Assembly: GCF_017814945.1 (NCBI RefSeq)
Contig: NZ_JAGIPX010000008.1
Coordinates: 1-64,000, forward strand
Direction: 5' to 3'
DNA length: 64,000 nt
DNA from: Paraburkholderia sp. LEh10
GTDB lineage: Bacteria; Pseudomonadota; Gammaproteobacteria; Burkholderiales; Burkholderiaceae
The notes beneath the pieces are model-generated. The model was not told the origin of the DNA. It did no database searches and saw nothing but the letters and a program-made list of their open reading frames with translations. Shown here piece after piece: positions 26,113 through 34,762 of the stretch (the stretch's first letter is position 1; each line of letters opens with the position of its first letter). The position numbers and the translations under genes are program-made.

Positions 26113-27444
26113 ATGAACACTCCGCCAGCCGATACGCGCGCGAATGTCCGCTCCGATTGCCCCGAGGCCGCCGACACGTTCGATGCGCTGATCGACGATG
26201 CCGGCCGTGAGCCCGACATCAGCCTGCCGCGACAAATGCCGTTCCAGCGTTTCTGGTGCACGCGCGTGTTGTCATCGCTGTCGTTCCAGATGCTTGCTGT
26301 CGCGATGGGCTGGCACATCTACGCGCTGACGCATAGCGCATTCGCGCTTGGCCTCGTCGGCCTTGCGCAGTTCATGCCGATGTTCGTGCTGACGCTCGTC
26401 GTCGGCCAGGTCGCCGACCGCTACGACCGGCGCCGCATCGCGGCCATCTGCCAGGCGCTCGAATGCGTGGCGGCCGCGCTGTTCGCGTGGGGCACGCTCG
26501 GCGGATGGATCAGCGCGCCCGCGATCTACGTGCTTGCAGCGTGCGTGGGCGCGGCGCGTGCGTTTGAGTCGCCCGCCGTTTCGTCGCTGTTGCCGGGCGT
26601 CGTGCCGCGCACGCAGTTGTCGCAGGCGACCGCGTGGGCCACGTCCGCCAACCAGGCCGCGCAGATCGGCGGACCGGCCCTGGGCGGCCTGCTCTACGGA
26701 ATCTGCCCCGCCGCCGCATATCTCGCGTGCGCGCTGTCGTTCGCGCTCGCATCCGCTGCCGTCAGCACGATCCCGTTACGCACGAAGCCCGTGCCGCGCG
26801 CGCCCGTCACGCTCGAATCCGTGTTCTCCGGGGTGCGCTTCATCCGCAGCCAGCCGGTGATACTCGGCGCGCTGTCGCTAGATCTGTTCGCCGTGCTGTT
26901 CGGCGGCGCGACGGCCCTCCTGCCGATTTTCGCGCGCGACGTGCTACACACCGGCCCGGTCGGTCTTGGCCTGCTGCGCTCGGCATCGGCCGTCGGCGCG
27001 CTCGGCGGCACGATCTGGCTTGCGCATTTCCCGCTGCGCAAGCGGCCCGGCGCGGCGATGTTCGGCGGCGTGATCGCGTTCGGCGTGGCGACGCTCGTGT
27101 TCGGCGTGTCGCATCACTTCGTCGTGTCGCTGCTGGCTTTGACGGCGCTCGGCGCATCCGACGTGATCAGCGTGGTCGTGCGGCTGTCGCTCGTGCAATT
27201 GCGCACGCCCGACGACATGCTCGGGCGCGTGAGCGCCGTCAACTCGTTGTTCATCGGCACGTCAAACCAGCTCGGCGAGTTCGAGTCGGGCGTGACGGCG
27301 GGCTGGTGGGGCGCGCAACCTGCCGTGCTCGTCGGTGGTTGCGCGACCATCGCGATCGCGCTGCTGTGGATGAAGCTCTTTCCGGAGTTGCGGCGAACGC
27401 GCACGCTCGAACGCGAAGAGCATCAAAGCGCCGCGAACGCATAG
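26113..27444 (+). CDS. MFS transporter, DHA3-like exporter
   Basis: 443-residue major facilitator of the EntS/macrolide-efflux (DHA3) type with about twelve membrane spans. The N-terminal ~45 residues are cytoplasmic. Diagnostic pieces are LGLVGLAQFMPMFVLTLVVG, QVADRYDRRRIAAICQ (the A-like loop between TM2 and TM3), ATSANQAAQIGGPALGGLLY and FIGTSNQLGEFESGVTAGWW, the latter two very typical of EntS-like exporters. The start was placed at 26113 because everything upstream in the long open frame is Arg-rich and non-coding in character; no strong ribosome binding site is seen. The exported compound, possibly a siderophore or drug, is unknown. Confidence 0.82.
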   Translation: MNTPPADTRANVRSDCPEAADTFDALIDDAGREPDISLPRQMPFQRFWCTRVLSSLSFQMLAVAMGWHIYALTHSAFALGLVGLAQFMPMFVLTLVVGQVADRYDRRRIAAICQALECVAAALFAWGTLGGWISAPAIYVLAACVGAARAFESPAVSSLLPGVVPRTQLSQATAWATSANQAAQIGGPALGGLLYGICPAAAYLACALSFALASAAVSTIPLRTKPVPRAPVTLESVFSGVRFIRSQPVILGALSLDLFAVLFGGATALLPIFARDVLHTGPVGLGLLRSASAVGALGGTIWLAHFPLRKRPGAAMFGGVIAFGVATLVFGVSHHFVVSLLALTALGASDVISVVVRLSLVQLRTPDDMLGRVSAVNSLFIGTSNQLGEFESGVTAGWWGAQPAVLVGGCATIAIALLWMKLFPELRRTRTLEREEHQSAANA

Positions 27445-27625
27445 AGCGTGTGTCGCTCACGTTCGGCACGCGACGCGAACGGAAGTATCACGACGCGCGC
27501 GCACCCAGACAGATCGAGCCTGTACCGATGCGCCCAAGGTCCGGGCGCGATCATTGCGCACCCGCCGGGAGATCGGCCGTGAGCGAAATCCGCACGGCCA
27601 TCCTGCCAGCCGATGAGGAGCCGCC

Positions 27626-28090
27626 ATGCATTCCACACGACACGCCCAGTTCGTTCGCTCCGTCCGCCAGATCGGCGCGCTCGCAGCCCTCGCGGCCGGC
27701 GCGCTGATGCCGTTGCATGCGAGCGCCGACGATGCCGCGAATCCGTGCGCCGCGCTCAAGCGCATTGTCGCGGCCGCGCCGGCGGGCTTCGCGCAACTCA
27801 CGCCCGACGACGGCAAAGGGGTCGCGCAGCCCTACGGCAACGACGCGCAATGCGGCGCACAAAGCGGCAGCTACGAATGCCTGTGGACGCCGACGGGCGG
27901 CGCGGGATCGAGGACGGCGGCGTTGCAGGCCGTCGCTGCCGACATCGCCTCATGCCTGCCCGACGCGACCCATGACGTGAATTCGCCTGCCCGTCAGCAC
28001 TTTTACATCGGTCCGCGCGAGGCGCGCACGCAGATCACCGCGATGCCAGCCGGTGCGAGCAAGGTGAAACTGGTCGTATCGGGCAAATAG
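27626..28090 (+). CDS. Hypothetical secreted protein
   Basis: 154 residues, with GAGGAG just upstream of the ATG. The N-terminus is a Sec-type leader with an Arg-containing n-region and a hydrophobic core (IGALAALAAGALMPLHASA, then DD). The mature part has four Cys (NPCAALKRIV, AQCGAQSGSYECLW, ASCLPD) that could make two disulfides in the periplasm, and ends in a beta-like YIGPREARTQITAMPAG...VKLVVSGK. The arrangement is seen in small Burkholderia periplasmic proteins of unknown function. It is not obviously linked to the MFS gene upstream. Confidence 0.7.
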   Translation: MHSTRHAQFVRSVRQIGALAALAAGALMPLHASADDAANPCAALKRIVAAAPAGFAQLTPDDGKGVAQPYGNDAQCGAQSGSYECLWTPTGGAGSRTAALQAVAADIASCLPDATHDVNSPARQHFYIGPREARTQITAMPAGASKVKLVVSGK

Positions 28091-28124
28091 CGCAGTGCGG
28101 CAGCCTCACACGTACAACCGCCCA

Positions 28125-28355
28125 TTATTCGAGCCGATACCAGACGCGTATGCCCGAATACCAGTGACTGACGCTCGTATCGTCGCCGGAGCCGAACGTC
28201 GACAGACTTTCGACGTTGATCACATCGACGTTGTGCTCCGCGATCCACGCATTCGCGCGATCGACGAGCGCGGCTGCGTTCTCGTACACGTGTCCCCGGA
28301 TCATGTGGCGTTGCAAGACCTGCCGTTCGAAATCCTGAAACGCGATTCTGCTCAT
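28125..28355 (-). CDS. Small conserved hypothetical protein
   Basis: 76 residues, soluble. GGGAGACAACTC ahead of the ATG supplies a ribosome binding site. Sequence: an N-terminal helix (FQDFERQVLQRHMIRG), a second helix (NAAALVDRANAWIAEHN) and a beta-rich C-terminus with VDVINVESLSTFG and SHWYSGIRVWYR. This reads as a genuine small fold of a type I associate with Burkholderiaceae hypotheticals, without known function. Confidence 0.65.
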   Translation of the reverse strand: MSRIAFQDFERQVLQRHMIRGHVYENAAALVDRANAWIAEHNVDVINVESLSTFGSGDDTSVSHWYSGIRVWYRLE

Positions 28356-28490
28356 GAGTTGTCTCCCGCCGTCAGGCCTTCTTGTATGCGTGTTCTGATC
28401 GTGTAGCGCCCTGCCGTCGAGTCTATCAATGCGGGAACGGGAGCGGCAATTGCTCGATGAACGGCATGCATCGTTCTGAGGGAGCGTTCC

Positions 28491-28682
28491 ATGAGCACAG
28501 ACAAGCAGCAGCGCGCATCAGCATCGCCCGATCCCGGCGGCGATATCGAGCATCCAAAGCCCCCCGTCCACAGCGATAACGAAAAGAGCGACATGCCCGA
28601 GCGTAACGACGATAGCCGCAAGCAGGCGCCGTCGGACCGGCCCGGAAAAAAACCGGGCGAAGGCGAGCCGTCCGTCGGCTAA
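28491..28682 (+). CDS. Small hydrophilic hypothetical protein
   Basis: 63 residues, with GAGGGAGCG seven bases before the ATG. The whole chain is polar and disordered in character, rich in Asp, Pro, Ser, Lys and Glu (GGDIEHPKPPVHSDNEKSD). Such short acidic proteins recur in Burkholderiaceae genomes next to stress or envelope genes. No function can be inferred. A strong terminator follows. Confidence 0.5.
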   Translation: MSTDKQQRASASPDPGGDIEHPKPPVHSDNEKSDMPERNDDSRKQAPSDRPGKKPGEGEPSVG

Positions 28683-28724
28683 CGCAAATCGCGCAACTAG
28701 CGTGCAACACGCGTCAAAGGGAGC

Positions 28725-28769
28725 AAAAAATACGGCGGCCTGCACGAGATGCAGGGCCGCCGCATTTTT
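28725..28769 (+). terminator. Bidirectional Rho-independent terminator
   Basis: CGGCGGCCTGC-ACGAGAT-GCAGGGCCGCCG stem with one bulged G, A6 before and T5 after, so it can work in both directions. It closes the small ORF at 28491. Confidence 0.8.
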
Positions 28770-28928
28770 GATTGTGACTCGCGCATTCTCCTGCCGCGCG
28801 GGTGCATTTTTTGGTGAATTATTTCTGGTTACTTTTATGTTTCCTTCATCTACCTTGCTGCAAGCAGCGAAAGATTTCGTCATATGAAGGCTTCGCTGCA
28901 TTCCCATCATGCAGCGAGGCGGTAAACA

Positions 28929-29906
28929 ATGACGACAACCTGCAAGGTTTCCATTTGCGTCCCCACGTGCAACAGGCCCGAACTGATCGTCGAATGCCTG
29001 GACGCGTGCCTGGCCCAGACCCATACGAACATCGAGATCCTGATCGGCGACGATTCCGCCGATGACCGCACGCGACGGCTGATCGAGCAGCGCTATGCGT
29101 ACGACGCGCGCATCCGTTACGTGAAGAACGAGCCGCCGCTCGGCCAGGCGCGCAACGTCGCGAGTCTGTTCGCGCGCGCGAGCGGCGACAAGATCGCCCT
29201 GATCCACGACGACGACTACTTCGCGAAGGACGGCATCCAAAGCCTGCTCGAACTCTGGCAGCGGCATCCGCAACTCGAGGTCGCGTTCGGGGATCAGTAT
29301 GAAACCGATGCGCAGGGCAATGCCGATCCCCTCAAAAGCGCGGCGCTGAACGCCGCCTTCCATCGCACGGAACGCGCGCAAGGCATGCAGAAGCAGCCGG
29401 GGCGAACGGGTCTCGTGCAGATGTTCCCGAACAACGGCTGGCTTGCGGACGCCCGGCTCGTCAAGCGCGTCGGCTATCGCGACGACGTCGGCATGTGCTG
29501 CGACTACGTGTTCGGCTCGCAGCTATGCCTTGCGGCATCCCAGGTCTACTACCTGCATCGGTACGTGTCGTACTACCGCAAGACCGACGTGTCGATCTCG
29601 CGAAACACGCGCGGCTTGACATCGGCAGCCTCGCTGACGGCCTTCTGGTTCGTCACGCGACTCAGGCTCGATCCGTCGCTCGAACCCGCGCGCAGGCTTG
29701 CGTTGCGCAGGCTCGCGCCGATCGTCGTGTCGCTATACGCGAAGAACGATGCGCCGCTTGCCGCGCTGCGCGTCGCGTTCGAACATCCCTATGCGTATGC
29801 GTACGGGCTCGATGCGAGGTTCTACTATCACCTGTCGCTGATCGTGCGCGCTCTCATTCCGACGAAGCCGCGTGGGCTGCCGCCTTCGGCGCCGCGGTTT
29901 CGTTGA
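28929..29906 (+). CDS. Family 2 glycosyltransferase
   Basis: 325 residues. The GT-A domain opens with VSICVPTCNRPELIVECLDA, then the nucleotide-binding acidic pair in IEILIGDDSADD, and the metal-binding DxD-like segment ALIHDDDYFA near residue 95. No membrane helix is present, so the enzyme acts at the cytoplasmic face. Inverting transfer of a sugar from a nucleotide-sugar to a glycan or lipid carrier is expected. It stands alone between two terminators, without other polysaccharide genes, so its acceptor cannot be guessed. Confidence 0.85.
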   Translation: MTTTCKVSICVPTCNRPELIVECLDACLAQTHTNIEILIGDDSADDRTRRLIEQRYAYDARIRYVKNEPPLGQARNVASLFARASGDKIALIHDDDYFAKDGIQSLLELWQRHPQLEVAFGDQYETDAQGNADPLKSAALNAAFHRTERAQGMQKQPGRTGLVQMFPNNGWLADARLVKRVGYRDDVGMCCDYVFGSQLCLAASQVYYLHRYVSYYRKTDVSISRNTRGLTSAASLTAFWFVTRLRLDPSLEPARRLALRRLAPIVVSLYAKNDAPLAALRVAFEHPYAYAYGLDARFYYHLSLIVRALIPTKPRGLPPSAPRFR

Positions 29907-29950
29907 AACGCGTGGCCGTCGCATGACATCGCTTTAAAAAAGCGCGACAT

Positions 29951-29987
29951 AAAAAAAGCGGCTCCGCGATCCGCACGAGCCGCTTTT
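29951..29987. terminator. Bidirectional terminator between GT2 and kgtP
   Basis: A7 then AAAAGCGGCT ... AGCCGCTTTT, 10-bp arms around a 14-base loop. Serves the convergent glycosyltransferase and permease genes. Confidence 0.85.
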
Positions 29988-30018
29988 ACGTGCAGCGCGT
30001 CAAATGACGCGCAACGCA

Positions 30019-31314
30019 TCATGGTTCGTTGCGCAGGTATCCGACTTTCGACGGATCGCGCATGCGGAACGATACGAGTCCCGCGATCGCGCACAACGCC
30101 GTCACGTACCAGTAGAACATCGACTCGCTGCCCGCCTGCTTGAGCCACAGCGCGACGTATTCCGCCGAGCCGCCGAAGATCGCATTCGCAACGGCATACG
30201 ACAGGCCGACACCCAGCGCGCGCACTTCGGGCGGGAACATCTCGGCCTTGATGAGGCCGCTGATCGACGTATAGAAGCTGACGATGGCAAGCGCGATCAC
30301 AACCAGCACGAACGCCATCACGGGGCTCGTCACGTCTTTCAACGCGTGCAGCAGCGGCACCGTGCCGATCGTCGCAAAGAAGCCGAACAGCAGCATCGAC
30401 TGACGGCGGCCGATACGGTCGGACAGCGCGCCGAACAGCGGCTGGATGATCATGTACACGAAAAGGGCAGCCGTCATCACGTTGCTCGCCGTCTTCGCGT
30501 GCATCCCCGCCGTGTTGACCAGGTACTTCTGCATGTACGTCGTGAACGTGTAGAAAATCAGCGAGCCGCCTGCCGTGAAGCCGAGCACCGTGAAAAACGC
30601 GCCCTTGTGCTGCCACATGCCGCGCAGCGTGCCCGCTTCCTTGCGCTGGCGCGTCTCGGCTGTCGTCGTTTCGTCGAGCGAGCGGCGCAGGTACAGCGCG
30701 ACGAGCGCCGAGAGCGCGCCGACTACGAACGGAATCCGCCAGCCCCAAGCCTTCAGTTCTTCCGTCGTCAGCAGTTGTTGCAGGATCACGAGCACGAGCA
30801 GCGCGAACAGTTGTCCGCCGATCAGCGTCACGTACTGGAACGACGCGAAGAAGCCGCGCCGGCCCTGCAACGCGACTTCGCTCATGTAGGTCGCGCTCGT
30901 GCCGTACTCGCCGCCCACCGACAAGCCCTGGAACAGACGCGCGAGCAGCAGCAGCAAAGGCGCGAGCGCTCCGATCTGTGCATAGGTCGGCACCACGGCG
31001 ATCACCAGCGAGCCGCCGCACATCATGAACACCGACACCATCATCGCGAAACGGCGGCCGCGCTTGTCGGCGAGACGCCCGAAGAACCAGCCGCCAATCG
31101 GGCGCATCAGGAAGCCCGCCGCGAACACGCCCGCCGTATTTAGCAGTTGCGCCGTCGTATCCCCTTTCGGAAAAAACGCCGGCGCGAAGTACAGCGCGCA
31201 GAAGGAGTAGACATAGAAGTCGAACCACTCGACGAGATTGCCCGACGAAGCGCCGACGATCGCGAAGATGCGCCGCCGGGTGTCGGAGGGAGTGAAGACG
31301 GTTGTATCGGTCAT
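30019..31314 (-). CDS. MFS dicarboxylate permease, KgtP-like
   Basis: 431-residue proton symporter of the metabolite:H+ family (KgtP/ProP/ShiA group) with twelve spans. Motifs include [20 protein letters not shown] in TM1, [20 protein letters not shown] between TM2 and TM3, [20 protein letters not shown] in TM4-5, and [20 protein letters not shown] in TM9-10. Closest in pattern to alpha-ketoglutarate permease. The ATG at 31314 follows GAAGGGACC; 116 upstream open codons have no family similarity. Two inverted repeats lie 60-105 bases upstream and may be regulatory. The substrate assignment is by family. Confidence 0.85.
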   Translation of the reverse strand: MTDTTVFTPSDTRRRIFAIVGASSGNLVEWFDFYVYSFCALYFAPAFFPKGDTTAQLLNTAGVFAAGFLMRPIGGWFFGRLADKRGRRFAMMVSVFMMCGGSLVIAVVPTYAQIGALAPLLLLLARLFQGLSVGGEYGTSATYMSEVALQGRRGFFASFQYVTLIGGQLFALLVLVILQQLLTTEELKAWGWRIPFVVGALSALVALYLRRSLDETTTAETRQRKEAGTLRGMWQHKGAFFTVLGFTAGGSLIFYTFTTYMQKYLVNTAGMHAKTASNVMTAALFVYMIIQPLFGALSDRIGRRQSMLLFGFFATIGTVPLLHALKDVTSPVMAFVLVVIALAIVSFYTSISGLIKAEMFPPEVRALGVGLSYAVANAIFGGSAEYVALWLKQAGSESMFYWYVTALCAIAGLVSFRMRDPSKVGYLRNEP

Positions 31315-31373
31315 GCTGGTGTCGGTCCCTTCTGAAGGTTTAGCGGTCGTGACGCCGCCTTGTCTTGCGCTCC

Positions 31374-31419
31374 AACCTGGTTTGCAGCCAGGTTTCGGTC
31401 TCGTTGCAACCGGGTTGCA
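31374..31419. promoter_or_regulatory. Two adjacent inverted repeats upstream of kgtP-like gene
   Basis: AACCTGG-TTTGCAG-CCAGGTT (7-bp arms, 7-base spacer) at 31374-31394 and TGCAAC-CGG-GTTGCA at 31405-31419. Both lie within 105 bases of the permease start codon. Probable operators or promoter-proximal sites. Confidence 0.5.
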
Positions 31420-31567
31420 GCACGCGTGCGAGATTGTAGAGTTGTGTAAGCTTTGACGCGGTCGGTATCTTAACGGATATCGCTGGATATCGGCATGCGA
31501 ATGTACTCCTGAAGGGTTTCGCCAGTCTTTCGGCACACTGCATGCGTGCGGCCGCTGGCCCCAAATG

Positions 31568-31591
31568 AAAAAGCCAGCCCGAAGGCTGGCT
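31568..31591 (-). terminator. Terminator of prkA-yeaH-spoVR operon
   Basis: Read on the minus strand: AGCCAGCC-TTCG-GGCTGGCT followed by a T run. It lies 38 bases after the SpoVR stop codon. Confidence 0.85.
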
Positions 31592-31628
31592 CTTGCGCTG
31601 AAAAACTTGCCGGAAGGATAGGTCGTCG

Positions 31629-33152
31629 TCAGACGCGCACGGCAGGTGCCGTATAACGGCACTCATAGCGCTTCCTGACGGTGCCGTTTTCGTCGACACT
31701 TTCGAGGTACACGTCGAACTGCCACAAGCGCGCCATGTGCTTGAGCACCTCGTCGCTGTCGTTCGACAGATGCCGGTTGTCGCTCATGAAATGGCGCAGC
31801 GTGAGACTGCGGTCGCCGCGCGTGTTCACGGACCACACCTGGATGTTCGGCTCGCGATGATGCATGTCGTACTGCCGCGACAACGCCTGACGCACGTACT
31901 GGTAACCGCTGTCGTCATGGATCGCGGAGACTTCGAGCGCATCGCGCATGTCGTCGTCGAGCACCGAGAAGAGCCGCATTTCGCGGATCAGATGCGGCGA
32001 CAGATATTGCGCGACGAAGCTCTCGTCCTTGAAGTTGCGCATCGCGTAGTGCAACGCCTGCAGCCACGGACTGCCCGCGAGTTCCGGGAACCACTTGCGG
32101 TCCTCCTCCGTCGGGTTTTCGCAGATGCGGCGAATGTCGCTCATCATCGAAAAACCGAGCGCGTACGGATTGATGCCGCTGTAATACGGCTTTGTCACGG
32201 GCGGCTGGTAGACGACGTTGCTATGCGAATGGAGGAACTCCATCATGAAGCCGTCTTCGAGCTTGCCCTCGTTGTACATCGTATTGAGCAGCGTGTAATG
32301 CCAGAACGTGGCCCAGCCTTCGTTCATCACCTGTGTCTGGCGCTGCGGATAGAAGTATTGCCCGATCTTGCGCACGATGCGAATGACTTCGCGCTCCCAC
32401 GGTTCGAGCAGCGGTGCGTTCTTCTCCGCGAAGTACAGCAAATTCTCTTGCGGCTCCGGCGGATAGCGCCCTTCCACTTCTTCGGGCATCGGCGTATGAC
32501 GCGTCGGCAGCGTGCGCCACAGTTCGTTCACCTGCGACTGCAGATATGCTTCACGCTCACGGCGGGCTTCGAGTTCCTTTTGCAGCGACAGCTTTTGCGG
32601 ACGCTTGTAGCGGTCCACGCCGTAGTTCATCAGCGCATGGCACGAGTCGAGCAGTTCTTCGACGCGATCCAGCCCATAACGCTCTTCGCACTCCGCGATG
32701 TAATTCTTCGCGTAAACGAGGTAATCGATGATCGCGTGCGCATCCGTCCACAAGCGGAACAGGTAGTTGCCCTTGAAGAACGAGTTGTGCCCGTAGGCCG
32801 CGTGCGCGATGACGAGCGCCTGCATCGTCATCGTGTTCTCTTCCATCAGATACGCGATGCAGGGGTTCGAGTTGATGACGATTTCATACGCGAGGCCCAT
32901 CTGCCCGCGTCTGTAGCTCTTTTCGGTCGCGAGAAAGTGCTTGCCGAACGACCAGTGACGGTAGTTGACCGGCATGCCGACGGACGCGTACGCGTCCATC
33001 ATCTGTTCAGCGCTGATGAGTTCGAGCTGGATCGGATAGACATCGAGTTCATATTGCTCTGCAACATGAGCAATGTGCGTGTCGTACTCTTCGATCAGCT
33101 CGAAGGTCCAGTCGGATGGACACGGCAACGGCCTTCTATCGGCAACGTTCAT
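31629..33152 (-). CDS. ycgB: SpoVR family protein (YcgB)
   Basis: 507 residues with this start, the usual length of proteobacterial SpoVR/YcgB. AAGGGAAG six bases before the ATG decides it; a further in-frame ATG at 33353 would overlap the end of yeaH and add 67 low-complexity residues. Family hallmarks: [54 protein letters not shown] and [14 protein letters not shown]. SpoVR is soluble and acts together with PrkA and YeaH in a general stress or stationary-phase response in Gram-negative bacteria. The molecular activity is unknown. Confidence 0.93.
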   Translation of the reverse strand: MNVADRRPLPCPSDWTFELIEEYDTHIAHVAEQYELDVYPIQLELISAEQMMDAYASVGMPVNYRHWSFGKHFLATEKSYRRGQMGLAYEIVINSNPCIAYLMEENTMTMQALVIAHAAYGHNSFFKGNYLFRLWTDAHAIIDYLVYAKNYIAECEERYGLDRVEELLDSCHALMNYGVDRYKRPQKLSLQKELEARREREAYLQSQVNELWRTLPTRHTPMPEEVEGRYPPEPQENLLYFAEKNAPLLEPWEREVIRIVRKIGQYFYPQRQTQVMNEGWATFWHYTLLNTMYNEGKLEDGFMMEFLHSHSNVVYQPPVTKPYYSGINPYALGFSMMSDIRRICENPTEEDRKWFPELAGSPWLQALHYAMRNFKDESFVAQYLSPHLIREMRLFSVLDDDMRDALEVSAIHDDSGYQYVRQALSRQYDMHHREPNIQVWSVNTRGDRSLTLRHFMSDNRHLSNDSDEVLKHMARLWQFDVYLESVDENGTVRKRYECRYTAPAVRV

Positions 33153-33349
33153 ACGGACTTCCCTTTGCCCTTCGGTGGGTCCCCGTGCTGCAGCTGCGTC
33201 AGGCGCTACGCCTGCTCCGGCATCGGGCGCATGCACGTCCCGCGCATGCGCCGGGTTCGCCTCGGCATGCCCGGCCTCACTTCGCTTCGGCACGCCTTTA
33301 CGACGCTCGGGCTGATACCCGCGCGCTTCGTTGTGCAGGTGGCGAGTCG

Positions 33350-34621
33350 TCATGCCGCTTCCACCTGCTTCTCAAACAGCTCTCGGAACACTGGATAGAT
33401 ATCCGCAGCCGTCTCGACCTTCTTCATCGCCAGATGCGGCATCGTTTGCGCGAGTTGCGCATATTCGAGCCACAGGTTCTGTTCCTCAGGCGTCACCTGA
33501 ATGTACGCAAAATACCGCACCTTATCGAGAATGTCATCTGAGAGGATCTTGCGGCACTTCGGCGAGTCGTCGGTCCAGTTGTCACCGTCCGATGCCTGCG
33601 CACCGTAAATGTTCCATTCAGTCGGCGAATAGCGTTCGTCGAGGATCTTCTGCATCAGTTCGAGCGCGCTCGATACGACCGTGCCACCGCTTTCCGTCGA
33701 ATGAAAGAACGTGTCCTCATCCACTTCTTCGGCGCGCGTGTGGTGACGGATGAACACCACTTCGATCTTCTCGTAGTTCCGCTTGAGGAACAGATACAGC
33801 AGGATGAAGAAGCGCTTGGCAAGATCCTTGCGCTGCTCGTCCATCGAGCCCGACACATCCATCAGACAAAACATCACGGCCTGGCTCGACGGTTGCGGCT
33901 GCTTCACGCGGTTCACGTAACGCAGGTCGAACGGATCGATGAACGGAATGCGCCAGATGCGGCCCCGCAGATGATGGATGTCCTCTTCGAGCAGCTTGAT
34001 CTCTTCGCGACGGTCGGCCGGGTCCGCCTGCATCTCTTCGAGCTGCTTTTCGAGTTCGTGCAGTTCGTTGACGAGCGGCGCGCCGAGCGCAATGCGCCGG
34101 CCCAATGCGCTGCGCAGCGAACGCACGACGTCGATGTTGTTCGGCGTGCCCTCCGCCGCCCAGCCCGCGCGGATGCTCTTCCACGTAGGCACGGCAAGCA
34201 GATGGGTCTTGACGAGGCGCGGCAGTTCGAGGTCGTCGAAGAAATACTGCATGAACTCGTCGCGGCTCAGCTCGAAAACGAAATCGTCCTGACCTTCGCC
34301 CTCGTTGCTGGCGCTGCCGCCTCCGCCGCTGCCGCCGCCACCTTGCGGGCGCGGAATCTTGTCGCCGCGTATGTAGTCGGCGTTACCCGGGTGCACCATT
34401 TCGCGCTTGCCGCCCGGGCCGTGCCGGAACGAAGGCTCCGCAATGTCCTTGCGCGGAATCGTGATGCTCTGGGTGTTCTGGATATCCTTGATGCTCCGGT
34501 CGCGCACCGCTTCCGACACCGCGCGCCGAATATAGCCCTTCACGCGACGCAGAAAGCGTTCGCGGTTTGCAATGCTCTTGTTCTTGCCTGCCAGCCTGCG
34601 GTCGATGATTTGATGAAGCAC
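33350..34621 (-). CDS. yeaH: YeaH/YhbH family protein (DUF444)
   Basis: 423 residues. The N-terminal ~80 residues contain IIDRRLAGKNKSIANRERFL and the family signature FRHGPGGKREMVHPGN. A Gly/Ser-rich linker follows. The C-terminal von Willebrand A-like domain has a MIDAS-type DVSGSMDEQRKDLAKRFF, HHTRAEEVDEDTFF and GGTVVSSALELM. YeaH-type proteins are the constant partner of the PrkA kinase and are often cotranscribed. The gene lies 141 bases downstream of prkA and is followed by spoVR. A signalling scaffold role is usual inference. Confidence 0.93.
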   Translation of the reverse strand: MLHQIIDRRLAGKNKSIANRERFLRRVKGYIRRAVSEAVRDRSIKDIQNTQSITIPRKDIAEPSFRHGPGGKREMVHPGNADYIRGDKIPRPQGGGGSGGGGSASNEGEGQDDFVFELSRDEFMQYFFDDLELPRLVKTHLLAVPTWKSIRAGWAAEGTPNNIDVVRSLRSALGRRIALGAPLVNELHELEKQLEEMQADPADRREEIKLLEEDIHHLRGRIWRIPFIDPFDLRYVNRVKQPQPSSQAVMFCLMDVSGSMDEQRKDLAKRFFILLYLFLKRNYEKIEVVFIRHHTRAEEVDEDTFFHSTESGGTVVSSALELMQKILDERYSPTEWNIYGAQASDGDNWTDDSPKCRKILSDDILDKVRYFAYIQVTPEEQNLWLEYAQLAQTMPHLAMKKVETAADIYPVFRELFEKQVEAA

Positions 34622-34762
34622 ATCCGGTCTCCCGCTCCGATTTGGAATACGCGGGGCGCAAGTTGCGCATGCAATGTTATGTCCATGCGGCTTGCGCCTC
34701 GCAGCAGGCCCGCGCGAACCGGGTGAAGCGAACCCGTTTGCGCGGGCGTTGCGCTACGCCTT

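Noticed and set aside
33153..33353. 67-residue N-terminal extension of SpoVR
   Set aside because: Low-complexity Ala/Arg/Gly sequence; the internal Met has a strong ribosome binding site and restores the family's normal length.
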